NCBI GenBank assembly: GCA_963575745.1
Contig: CAUYUJ010019276.1
Span: 52,501-80,000 of the forward strand
Length of the DNA stretch: 27,500 bases
Direction of reading: 5' to 3'
Source: Prorocentrum cordatum
Lineage: Eukaryota; Sar; Dinophyceae; Prorocentrales; Prorocentraceae
Positions 19,443 through 26,518 of the stretch are shown here, one piece after another. The translations under genes were made by a program, and so were the position numbers. Position 1 is the first letter of the stretch, and the number at the start of each line of letters is the position of its first letter. Under the pieces are notes generated by a model, which saw nothing but the letters and a program-made list of their open reading frames with translations, ran no database searches and was not told where the DNA came from.

Positions 19443-22400
19443 TCAGGCCAAATATCTAGTTAAAGCACAGAAAGCTTTACTCCGCAACGCTTGTTTGTAG
19501 GCTCTACCAAGCTCCACGCAAAGCCCTCTGGGATGCGGCTCGGCGATGTGGGTGAGAAATCGCCCAGTACTGTCTCTTCCTTCAAGCACCCGGTGCGGGC
19601 ACTTCGAAAAACTGCAAACGCCGCGGCCTCGGCACTGGGCCCCTTTGAGCCCGGCAAGGTCGAGATGACAAAACCGAAGGCGGGTTCGCTTACGCCACGG
19701 GGTTCCGAAAGCGCAGAAATCAACATCTAGATCGAGCACGTTACCGGAACGGGCGAGCGCTTTGGCCCCAGGGAGACTCCAAAGCCACGAGGTCGAAGGA
19801 TTCTCGATAACCACAGGGACCTTAAGAGATCTGCAAAGGGAAAAGAGGCCAAAGCTGAAACGGGCTAAACGGTTGCCACGGGCAACCTTCAGACAGTCGG
19901 CGGGATTCAGGTGAGGGAGTCCAAGGGGGTGCTCAGCGTCTCGAAGCGGCGGAGGTCCATTAGGCCGATTACGAGCACGCGACAGTGACTGACACGGAGT
20001 AGCTATCCACACACCCAGGGGCATTTTGCTTCGCACCCAGCCCCTGACCAACTTCTGAATTTTGCTGGACAAGACATCGGCAGCAGCGTCATGGATAATG
20101 TCCAGTTCGAAGCAGGGGAGACCCCTCAGGACTAACCGAAACGATCGAGAGAGGTTGCCGCTTCCACTGAAGACTTCCAGCATCACTTGCTGTCCAGATT
20201 CGTTCACACATCGAGCTAGGTCGCGCAGAGGACGGCGCCAATTGCATCGAGGCTGTGCCTGGCGATGCCCCGAATGTGGTGAGGGAGCATGTTTAGCCGT
20301 TCTTGAATCCGTCTTGCCTCGGTGTACCGCCTCACGACCTGATCTGAAGCCCACCGACCTCGCTTTGTTATCTCGTCTTGGGTGAGGGCCCGCACCAGCA
20401 GCTTGTGGCCCGCCTCTTCGTGCCAGGGGAAGGCGGGGCTGTCTAACACCAGCGAGTCGTCGTACACCCCCGTCTGGCCTGCTACCCCGCTTACCCTCAG
20501 ATGAAGCGTCATGCTCCAGGTCCTGCGCGGGCCTTTGAGCAGCACTGACGGCGGCACCAGGCTGTGGGTGGTCAGGGAGAGCGCCTCCGACGGCCCCAAG
20601 TGCAGGGCGAAGGCCACGGCCGTGAGTTTTGCCAGCACTCGCTCCCTGCCCTGAACTAACTGGCGGATGACAAGGCAGCAGGTGGCCCACGGCAGCCGAA
20701 GCCTCGACCGAGGCGGAGCCCGCGTGCGCCATCCCCGAGCAGCTCGGGTCGCACACGGCCGGCTGCTGTACTCCAAGCCCAGGTGGCACCCCGCGAAGGC
20801 CAGCGACGCGAAGAGCTTCCTCGCGTCCGCGCTCTCGCCCCCCATCAGGAACTGCTCGCGGATGTACATCACCAGGGTCTCGTTCAGTTGCTCCTCGGCC
20901 ACCGCCCCCAGGCGCGAGCGCCCGGCCCAGAGGTAGAAGCGGTGGGCTCGCCTCTCGTAGTCCCGGCGGGTGGCGGCGGACACCGACTCCTGCTCCAGAA
21001 CCGAGTGCCTCTCTCCGGGCATCGGAACGATATCCCGGCTGCAGCCCTGGCGGCGCGGCAGGCGCCTGGCTGCTTGGCGGCCCCCCTCCACGCGAGCTCG
21101 GACAGCAAGGCTCGTCGTAGAGGCCGAGGCCCGGCGGCGGCGAGACGAAGCCACGGCCGCGCCGGCCCTCGGTCCTCCCCGACTCCTCGGCAGGCCGCCC
21201 GTCACCTGAGCAAGGGCTCCTGCGCCTGGCACCCCCAGCGGCCGCTCGATCAGCTTCAGCTGTAAGGCCAGGCCGGTTCCGCGAGGCTGAGTCCGCACTG
21301 TTGTGCTCAGAAGGCACCCAGCGCCAGACGACGCCGAAGCCACTGCACAGCGCTAGAGCTGCGACCTGACGACATACTCGCTGAAGCGGCGCCGATGAGG
21401 ACCGGCCCTTGAGCAAAGCCAGCAACGGGGCCATAGAGTCATTCAGGATGATATGAGTGCGTCTGAAATTTCCAGAGCTCCGAAGAAGGTGTTTTAGACA
21501 GCTGACCAGAGCCCTGCCCTCAAGGATGACCTGGGGCTCCTCACGCTCCCAAGGCTTCGAGAGAATACGCTTCCAGACACCACCCCAGACCTCCTTCGAG
21601 ACGCTCCTGAACTTGGCCTCTGGGGGCTTCAGGAAGACCTTGATGGGCCCCTCGAACATCAGGCCCTGCGAGGCCTTCAGGACATGGTAGGGCTCGGTGA
21701 ACCCCGTGCTCGTCTCGGTCTCCTCGGTCTCATCCTTCCACATGCCGATGTCGAAAGCTCGGGGAGGCATCGACTTCTCGTTGTCTCGCCCAAACCTCCA
21801 TCGCTCGTTGAAGGACGACAACTCGACGACCTGATCGCGCGTGAAATCCTTCTCAGTGATTCCAACCCCCCACCACGAGGCGTCCACGCAAGAGACCACC
21901 TTTGAGAGAGGCCTGCCCGCGTTTCTGAAACATAGGACCAACAAGGACTTACACCACCGCAGTTCACGTCGAACGGATCCCCAAAGACGTAATGACCTAT
22001 GACCAGCCACGCGGATGAACGAGTACACGGCACCCAGAGCGCTCAAGAGTTCCCGCCTGATGAGGCCCCGAGATGTGCAGTGCGATATGACCCTCCGGAG
22101 CGTGTCTCCAGTACAGCGGTCTTGCCTCAAGATCTCCTGGATGCCCAGACGCAACCTCCACCGTAAACGAGGATTCAGCCCGATGACAGCATCACTCGAA
22201 CCAAACTCCCAGCCCAAAGTCTGACCGCCTACTCCCTCCTCGACCTCATGCGTAGGCAACCCGACTCGATTTAGTTCGCGACCCACGGCCCGGGCGATGT
22301 CCCCAGCGCGCTCCATAGACCGTGACAGTGAGACAAAGTTGTCAACGTACTCAGTGTGAATGAAATCATCGCTCAAACTCGGGGCTGGTCGACGATCAAC

Positions 22401-22826
22401 AAGGAGGTTATGTGTACTGACGCCCGGGACTAGAGAACTGATGCGCGCATTCAAAGTCTGGCAGATCCAAAGGCTCACGCTCCAACCCATGGGCGGACAT
22501 CGGAAACGTGGAACCACCTTTTGCGAGGGATGAACGGGGGCGCCCTCGCCAACGTGAGAGAGATTGAAGTCGCCAGCCCTGACGGGCGGGAGGCCGAAGT
22601 ATTTTTGCAACCATGGAGGCAGCAGAATGTTGTGGAAAGCATCCGCGATGTCTACGCCCGCCACAGCGATTGGGTCATCCCCGTCTACGGCGATCTGGCT
22701 GAAAGCACCGCCTGAGGCTAACTCAACTTTGTCGGCCTCGCCGAAGCGCAGTGACGAGTAGCGGCCATCTAAGATCATCCTCAGATCGCCATTTTTCTTG
22801 TGAACGAAAAGAGCCCGACCGAGCAC
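19443..22826 (-). CDS. Retrotransposon Pol: reverse transcriptase, RNase H and C-terminal cytosine-methyltransferase-like domain
   Basis: One frame of 1127 codons, open from GTG at 22826; the true start is upstream, at 23588. Reverse transcriptase: LFVHKKNGDLRMILDGR (residues 6-22), motif A VDIADAFHN (58-66), motif B PPMGWSVS (111-118), motif C YVDN (160-163; YVDD in many RTs). RNase H: CVDASWWG with Asp315, Glu436 in LEGRAL, Asp463 in LNDSMAP, and HNSAD with Asp512. Residues ~520-880 are Gly/Arg/Pro-rich and without motifs; they are the out-of-frame shadow of the tyrosine recombinase. From ~881 sense returns as a methyltransferase-like domain (separate entry). It makes the cDNA and removes the RNA strand. 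The RT-RH-MT frame overlapped by a recombinase frame parallels DIRS1, as I recall it. Whether the middle is translated is unknown. Confidence 0.8.
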   Translation of the reverse strand: MLGRALFVHKKNGDLRMILDGRYSSLRFGEADKVELASGGAFSQIAVDGDDPIAVAGVDIADAFHNILLPPWLQKYFGLPPVRAGDFNLSHVGEGAPVHPSQKVVPRFRCPPMGWSVSLWICQTLNARISSLVPGVSTHNLLVDRRPAPSLSDDFIHTEYVDNFVSLSRSMERAGDIARAVGRELNRVGLPTHEVEEGVGGQTLGWEFGSSDAVIGLNPRLRWRLRLGIQEILRQDRCTGDTLRRVISHCTSRGLIRRELLSALGAVYSFIRVAGHRSLRLWGSVRRELRWCKSLLVLCFRNAGRPLSKVVSCVDASWWGVGITEKDFTRDQVVELSSFNERWRFGRDNEKSMPPRAFDIGMWKDETEETETSTGFTEPYHVLKASQGLMFEGPIKVFLKPPEAKFRSVSKEVWGGVWKRILSKPWEREEPQVILEGRALVSCLKHLLRSSGNFRRTHIILNDSMAPLLALLKGRSSSAPLQRVCRQVAALALCSGFGVVWRWVPSEHNSADSASRNRPGLTAEADRAAAGGARRRSPCSGDGRPAEESGRTEGRRGRGFVSPPPGLGLYDEPCCPSSRGGGPPSSQAPAAPPGLQPGYRSDARREALGSGAGVGVRRHPPGLREASPPLLPLGRALAPGGGGRGATERDPGDVHPRAVPDGGRERGREEALRVAGLRGVPPGLGVQQPAVCDPSCSGMAHAGSASVEASAAVGHLLPCHPPVSSGQGASAGKTHGRGLRPALGAVGGALPDHPQPGAAVSAAQRPAQDLEHDASSEGKRGSRPDGGVRRLAGVRQPRLPLARRGGPQAAGAGPHPRRDNKARSVGFRSGREAVHRGKTDSRTAKHAPSPHSGHRQAQPRCNWRRPLRDLARCVNESGQQVMLEVFSGSGNLSRSFRLVLRGLPCFELDIIHDAAADVLSSKIQKLVRGWVRSKMPLGVWIATPCQSLSRARNRPNGPPPLRDAEHPLGLPHLNPADCLKVARGNRLARFSFGLFSLCRSLKVPVVIENPSTSWLWSLPGAKALARSGNVLDLDVDFCAFGTPWRKRTRLRFCHLDLAGLKGAQCRGRGVCSFSKCPHRVLEGRDSTGRFLTHIAEPHPRGLCVELGRAYKQALRSKAFCALTRYLA
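19446..20186 (-). other. C5-cytosine-methyltransferase-like domain of the retrotransposon
   Basis: About 247 residues at the C-terminus of the Pol frame, with motifs in the order of C5 methyltransferases: FSGSGNLS (motif I, AdoMet binding), ATPCQSLSRARN (motif IV, Pro-Cys catalytic loop), VVIENP (motif VI), and GTPWRKRTRL (motif VIII-like). A Cys/His cluster follows (FCHLDL, CRGRGVCSFSKCPH), then AEPHPRGLC near the end. It would methylate cytosine in DNA if active. The methyltransferase of classical DIRS/PAT elements is usually described as Dam-like (adenine), so this type is notable. Published work on dinoflagellate retrotransposons that captured cytosine methyltransferases exists (recalled). 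An ATG at 20183 lies 33 bp after the recombinase stop, so re-initiation is possible. All key motifs look intact. Confidence 0.65.
20216..21343 (-). CDS. Retrotransposon tyrosine recombinase, probably catalytically impaired
   Basis: Frame of 375 codons (GTG-opened) overlapping the Pol frame. From residue ~108 it reads like a phage-integrase/XerD-type protein: N-terminal SAM-like part VSAATRRDYERRAHRFYLWA (121-140), FASLAFAGCHLGLEY, and catalytic core LTAVAFALHLGPSEALSL (240-257). Near the C-terminus is ITKRGRWASDQVVRRY, with Tyr340 (codon 20324-20326) in the position of the nucleophile, then a helix and a stop at 20216. The box I arginine expected just before PSE is Gly250. No HxxR box II is seen between DDSLVLDS (~295-302) and KRGRW (~327), a spacing that seems some 60-80 residues too short. 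It would join circular cDNA to the genome, but this copy probably cannot. Confidence 0.65.
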   Translation of the reverse strand: MASASSGAGCLLSTTVRTQPRGTGLALQLKLIERPLGVPGAGALAQVTGGLPRSRGGPRAGAAVASSRRRRASASTTSLAVRARVEGGRQAARRLPRRQGCSRDIVPMPGERHSVLEQESVSAATRRDYERRAHRFYLWAGRSRLGAVAEEQLNETLVMYIREQFLMGGESADARKLFASLAFAGCHLGLEYSSRPCATRAARGWRTRAPPRSRLRLPWATCCLVIRQLVQGRERVLAKLTAVAFALHLGPSEALSLTTHSLVPPSVLLKGPRRTWSMTLHLRVSGVAGQTGVYDDSLVLDSPAFPWHEEAGHKLLVRALTQDEITKRGRWASDQVVRRYTEARRIQERLNMLPHHIRGIARHSLDAIGAVLCAT

Positions 22827-22937
22827 TCGCAGTCCAGCTGGAAACTCACCAGGTTAGAGTCCACCAGCCGCCGAAGCACTCGCTGATACAGCCTAGGGTT
22901 GCGAAGGTTGGGATCAACGTATAGCCGACGTGGTCCC

Positions 22938-23588
22938 TCAGTACGGATGCGGTCCAACCCCTTGTTCTCGGGGCAGCAACAAATCTTGCAAACGATTGGC
23001 GATCTTCCGGCCCGCATCACCAGCCAAACGCTCTAGCGTCTGTGGGGAAGTCGTAGCAGCAGGCAGAGAGATGCGGTCGACGTTGTCGAAGCCAACCGGG
23101 GCGATGGCCACGGCCTCCCCGTGGTGCGCCTGAGACACGCGAAGCTCCGCAAGGGCTCCTGGGCCGTCGAGGTCCATCGGCGGCTCTCCGAAGCGGCGAA
23201 CAGCATCTTCCAGCTCCCGGTGCACCTCGGCATGGACAGCAAGCAGCGGCTCTCCAGCGGCGCGACGCGGAAGGTCGTCATGTCCACTTCCACCCAGGTA
23301 CATGTCGTTGAGAGTCACAACTATCTCATTCACCATGTCGAGCCTGTGGTGGCGACGGTGTACCCGCCGAGCAGCTGTCCGAGAAAGGGTCTTCGTGTTC
23401 TGAAGCTCTGCAGAGGAAGAAGCAGGGTCAAGGCGAAGAGGAATCGGGAAGACATCGCGCTGGCGACCATCCCGGCGAGAGGAATAGCGGCCCCCACGTA
23501 CATCACGGACTCCAGGCGGGGAGACTGAAGCCGCCCTCTGTTGCATCTCGGGCGGGTCGAGGGGCATCCCGTCCGAGGTCACTCTCAT
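22938..23588 (-). CDS. N-terminal part of the retrotransposon Pol frame
   Basis: 216 codons from an ATG at 23588 that overlaps the preceding stop (ATGA). It contains RRVHRRHHRLDMVNEIVVTLNDMYLGG, a linker similar to the region before reverse transcriptase in related elements. It ends at a TGA (22938-22940). The coding sense continues in a second frame through about 22970-22808 (YVDPNLRNPRLYQRVLRRLV) and then returns to this frame for the reverse transcriptase. Two shifts of opposite sign therefore bracket ~150 bp. The second falls at the four-T run (22807-22810, A on the + strand), where a one-base length difference would rejoin the frames. An indel pair, a sequencing error in the homopolymer, or recoding could explain this. 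Confidence 0.55.
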   Translation of the reverse strand: MRVTSDGMPLDPPEMQQRAASVSPPGVRDVRGGRYSSRRDGRQRDVFPIPLRLDPASSSAELQNTKTLSRTAARRVHRRHHRLDMVNEIVVTLNDMYLGGSGHDDLPRRAAGEPLLAVHAEVHRELEDAVRRFGEPPMDLDGPGALAELRVSQAHHGEAVAIAPVGFDNVDRISLPAATTSPQTLERLAGDAGRKIANRLQDLLLPREQGVGPHPY

Positions 23589-24826
23589 TGCCCCGAGAGG
23601 GCGCGGCGATCCTCACGCGCATTGCGCAGCGACTTGAGGATGTCCGCGCCCCTCTCTGCTATGGCGCACACGTGGTGTAGAAGGTCAGGACACACCATCA
23701 TCCTGCCATCCTCCTTCGATGCCAGTGCGAAGGCGGAGGCCTCGTCCAACAAGTCGAACTCGGCGGAGCCGTGGCCACGACGGCGTCCCTGGAGGGCCGC
23801 GTGTAGTGAACCCTCCGCCTCCATCGCGTACACGTACCTGTAGAGCTGTGCCTGTCGCATGGCCTCCCCGACGCCCACAAGGTCTGGGAGACTCACCTGA
23901 TCCCAGCGGGCTAAGGACGCGATCATCCTCATGATGCTCTCGTAGTGGGCCGCGCCGTAGTCATCGCTCGTCAAATGAGGCTGATTCCCGAACTGCGTGA
24001 AATGCTCCAGCGGGCCTCTGCAACGTCGGTCGACAAAAATGGAGCACCCCACCGCCAAACGAGGGCCCTCCAACGGCCATCCTGGAAGCGGCGTATGCTC
24101 GAACTTGGCGACAGCGTCCCGAAAATGGATACGAGTGCGATGGCCATCTGACTGCAGTGTGATGCCAAGGAGCCTGGCGTCAAGTCCAGTCTCAGCGCCA
24201 GCGTAGAGTGCCAGGCTGGCCGACACCCGTCGGTTTCCGATCCAGTCCTTGTCGGTCCTCATGATCCCGACGTCGCCACCGAGTCGCTCCGGCACATTCA
24301 GGGCCGCAACCGTTCCGCGATCTCCCGCGGCAGTCGTCGCCGTACCCCCAGCGCTGCCTCCAGCAACGCCACCGTCGGCACCGACCAGTTGCGGCCCAGG
24401 TCCCACGCCGCGCAGCTCAACGTCGGAAGCCCGCAGCGTGCCCTCAACAGGAAACTCAGCAGCGCGGCCCCCAGCGGTCTCCCAACCCCGGTAAGTCTCG
24501 TCGGCCACCTGAGTCACCCCATCTATGATTGCGGTCTTCTCATTCACCGTCAAGCGTCGCCCGAGCCCGTGTAGCAGCCCCGCATCCTGAATTCCGCGGT
24601 CACGATGAGTATCCACGAAGCGATAGCCCAGAACATCAGCGCTGTCCCTGCTGCAGTCTTCTTTGCAGGCATCATGATCAGGCGCGCTGCGGCTCAGCAG
24701 CAGACGAGTCTGAGGTCCAGTTGGCGGATCCTCTGCTTGCCCCCAGATCCGACGCAGGTGCCACTGCTGCTCGCCGGCGAATAGCACCCACACCCAAGGG
24801 CGGACGTATCCCAGCCGGGCGACCAT
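23585..24826 (-). CDS. Retrotransposon Gag-like protein (ORF2)
   Basis: 413 codons from an ATG at 24826 to TGA at 23585-23587. The N-terminal part reads GEQQWHLRRIWGQ, the middle is Gly/Ala/Thr-rich, and the C-terminal ~150 residues include HYESIMRMIASLARWDQVSL, RQAQLYRYVYAMEAEGS, VCPDLLHHVCAIAERGADIL and LRNAREDRR. That C-terminal pattern is one I associate with the Gag-like region of dinoflagellate DIRS-type elements (remembered, not searched). By position upstream of reverse transcriptase it would be the nucleocapsid-type structural protein. No zinc knuckle is visible. Its TGA overlaps the ATG of the next ORF as ATGA, which suggests coupled termination and re-initiation. Parts of the first ~200 residues may be out of frame, because they look less conserved. 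Confidence 0.6.
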   Translation of the reverse strand: MVARLGYVRPWVWVLFAGEQQWHLRRIWGQAEDPPTGPQTRLLLSRSAPDHDACKEDCSRDSADVLGYRFVDTHRDRGIQDAGLLHGLGRRLTVNEKTAIIDGVTQVADETYRGWETAGGRAAEFPVEGTLRASDVELRGVGPGPQLVGADGGVAGGSAGGTATTAAGDRGTVAALNVPERLGGDVGIMRTDKDWIGNRRVSASLALYAGAETGLDARLLGITLQSDGHRTRIHFRDAVAKFEHTPLPGWPLEGPRLAVGCSIFVDRRCRGPLEHFTQFGNQPHLTSDDYGAAHYESIMRMIASLARWDQVSLPDLVGVGEAMRQAQLYRYVYAMEAEGSLHAALQGRRRGHGSAEFDLLDEASAFALASKEDGRMMVCPDLLHHVCAIAERGADILKSLRNAREDRRALSGQ

Positions 24827-25292
24827 TGTCGATGGCAGCAGGAGTCCGGCGGCCTGGCGATCGCCAAGAGCACACGTTCCTCACGCACGAATATACCAAG
24901 AGCACCACCGCCTGCAACAAAGCGATCAGCGCGTGAAGCCACAGGGCCACGATCTCGCCCAGCCAGCCGCCTGACACCGAAGAGCCCTCGGTCGGTCCTG
25001 ACGTTGGATTCTCACCCGGAGCAGCGGCGCCAGGTGGCCCAGAGGCAGCTGCAGCCTCCGCCGCAGGTGGCGGCACAGGAGGTGTTGAGCTCTGACCTCC
25101 GCCGGCGATCCCGCCGGCCTGCAAGGGATTCAGGCCCGTCGGACACTGCAGATGCGGGCAGTTGGGACAGTGCAGGGTGGGGCACGATGGGCAGTCAGGG
25201 CACGTAGGACAAGGCTGCGTCCGCCACCAGTATGCCGTGAGGAGCTGAGTGACGGCGCCCACGAGCCAAACCCCGTTGCGGAGTACAGGCAT
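24678..25292 (-). CDS. Retrotransposon ORF1: small Cys-Pro-repeat, transmembrane protein
   Basis: 204 codons from an ATG at 25292. The frame stays open upstream into repeat A1 but without another ATG. Residues ~8-23 are hydrophobic (VWLVGAVTQLLTAYWW). Residues ~28-51 are a Cys-Pro repeat (CPTCPDCPSCP and on) with about eight CP pairs, then a Pro/Ala/Gly-rich linker. Residues ~109-137 are a good membrane-spanning segment (IVALWLHALIALLQAVVLLV), followed by a basic tail. The first ORF of dinoflagellate DIRS-like elements looks similar as I remember it. The role is unknown: it might be a structural protein, or a membrane anchor for the particle. It overlaps the next ORF by ~150 bp in another frame, so a +1 shift would join the two. 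Confidence 0.6.
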   Translation of the reverse strand: MPVLRNGVWLVGAVTQLLTAYWWRTQPCPTCPDCPSCPTLHCPNCPHLQCPTGLNPLQAGGIAGGGQSSTPPVPPPAAEAAAASGPPGAAAPGENPTSGPTEGSSVSGGWLGEIVALWLHALIALLQAVVLLVYSCVRNVCSWRSPGRRTPAAIDNGRPAGIRPPLGVGAIRRRAAVAPASDLGASRGSANWTSDSSAAEPQRA

Positions 25293-25305
25293 CTGGACGC
25301 CACAA

Positions 25306-25388
25306 AAGCTTGAGCATTGATGCAACGACGGTCGCAACGGCGCCCTCTCATCCTATCTCGCAGAGAACACCAGGCACGCCAGAGCAAT
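25306..25388 (-). repeat. Split direct repeat A1 (5' terminus)
   Basis: 83 bp, identical at every position to 19153-19235. The outer end reads ATTGCTCTGG on the minus strand and meets TA/CA microsatellite outside. Confidence 0.9.
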
Positions 25389-25436
25389 ATACGTGTACAA
25401 ATGTATGTGCGTGTGTGTTCATGTATGTGTGTAGTA
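25389..25436 (+). repeat. TG/TA microsatellite, right flank of the retrotransposon
   Basis: GTATGTGCGTGTGTG-like sequence that continues the microsatellite interrupted by the element. Confidence 0.75.
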
Positions 25437-25864
25437 CGACTACTACAATGAGCACCTATCTACACTACAATTGACCTGGAACCACCCCCGGAGGGGTTCC
25501 AGACGGCCTAAGGGAGCCCCAAGACAGCCCAACGGGGCCCCCAGACCGCCCCAGAAGAGCAGCAAAAGGCCAAAAGGATTGCCCCGAAGGACCAAGAGGT
25601 CCCTAGAGGTCCCCAACACGGCCCAGGAGACCCCCAGGACGGCTTGAAAACTGCCTCGAGAGACCCCGAAGAGGGCCCACTCGGGACCCTGCATTCGTAC
25701 GGCGACGGTCAGAAGAGCAACATATCCTCTGCAGGTGCGGATAAGAGTGAGGGGAGGCGGGGACGATGGCAGTCCACGAGGCTCTGAAGAAGCCGCCACA
25801 AAAAAATATATACAAATTACACACCGAGCCCGCCGCAGGCGCCGACATTTTCTTTAAAGTAATG
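25437..25864. other. GGCCC/CCCCAAGA quasi-periodic sequence and spacer
   Basis: 25490-25690 shows loosely repeated GCCCC-AAGAC-GGCCC words every ~15 bp. The texture is like that at 1-60. The rest is unique sequence with a short A7 run. No gene is supported; open frames just mirror the repeat. Confidence 0.5.
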
Positions 25865-26354
25865 TGGATGGATCGCGGGTGTGTCGCGGACCAGGTCGCG
25901 GGTGGATCGCGGGTGGGTAGCGGGTAGGTCGCCAGTGGGTCGCCGGCGGGTCGCGGGGTGGCTCGGCTGGGTCGCGGCTGGGTCGCGGGAGGGGGCGCGG
26001 GTGGGTCGCAGGGTGAGTCGCGGGTGGGTCGCGGGTGGGTCGCGGGTGGGTAACGGGCGGGTCGATGGGTGGCTCGTGGTGGTCGCGGGTGGGTCGCGGC
26101 TGGGTCGCGGGGTGGGTCGCGAGTTGGTCGCGGGTGGGTCGCGGGTGGGTCGTAGGCGGGTCGTCGCGGGTGGGTCGCGGCTGGGTCGCGGGGTGGGTCG
26201 CGGGTGGCTTGCGGGTGGCTCGAGGGTGGGTCTCAAATGGATCGCGGATGGGTCGCGGCTGGGTCGCGGGTGGGTCGCGGGTGGGTCGCGGGCGGGTCGC
26301 GGGTGGGTCGCGGGTGGGTCGAAAATGGGTCGCAGGCCAGGTCGCGGGTGGGAC
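25865..26354 (+). repeat. (GTGGGTCGCGG)n array, inverted relative of 6655-6810
   Basis: About 45 units of a 10-mer/11-mer, reverse complement of the array at 6655-6810. It gives Gly/Arg/Trp-rich frames on one strand and Pro/Thr/Arg-rich frames on the other, none a gene. Confidence 0.92.
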
Positions 26355-26402
26355 GACAACAAGCAACAAAACAGCAAACAACGCAGCAGCAACAACAACA
26401 AT
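26355..26402 (+). repeat. (CAA)n block, inverted relative of the 6482-6641 (GTT)n
   Basis: AACAACAAGCAACAAAAC-type sequence directly after the decamer array. With it, it mirrors the composite at 6482-6810 in opposite orientation. Confidence 0.8.
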
Positions 26403-26471
26403 GCGCACAGCGAAACCTCATGTCAGCCACGCGCCCACGGACAGTGAATGACCGTTCGGCGTCATCACGCT

Positions 26472-26518
26472 GCTATATATACACATAAATATTCATACAT
26501 ACATCCATACATTCATAC
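26472..26518 (+). repeat. TA/CATA microsatellite
   Basis: Short TATATACACATA and CATACATACATC run before the pentanucleotide array. Confidence 0.75.

Larger units (their letters stand above)
18934..25388 (-). mobile_element. DIRS-type (PAT-like) tyrosine-recombinase retrotransposon with split direct repeats
   Basis: Read on the minus strand: A1 (25388-25306), coding region, B1 (19394-19235), A2 (19235-19153), a 59-bp spacer, B2 (19093-18934). This A1-ORFs-B1-A2-B2 layout is the split-direct-repeat plan of PAT and Ngaro elements, which copy through RNA and integrate a circular intermediate with a tyrosine recombinase instead of a DDE integrase. Inside are a Cys-Pro/membrane protein, a Gag-like protein, reverse transcriptase, RNase H, tyrosine recombinase and a cytosine-methyltransferase-like domain. 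PAT and DIRS elements are known to carry a methyltransferase; Ngaro is not. B1 and A2 abut directly, so the internal junction equals the two outer ends joined. The flanks are microsatellite on both sides with no clear target duplication. The ORFs alternate between two frames, so this copy is probably defective. Confidence 0.85.

Noticed and set aside
22338-22349. YVDN instead of YVDD in reverse transcriptase as an inactivating change
   Set aside because: I recall YVDN as common in dinoflagellate DIRS-like elements, so it is not safe evidence of loss of function.
25817-26451. Pro/Thr/Arg- and Gly/Arg/Trp-rich open frames
   Set aside because: Translation of a 10-11-bp tandem repeat.
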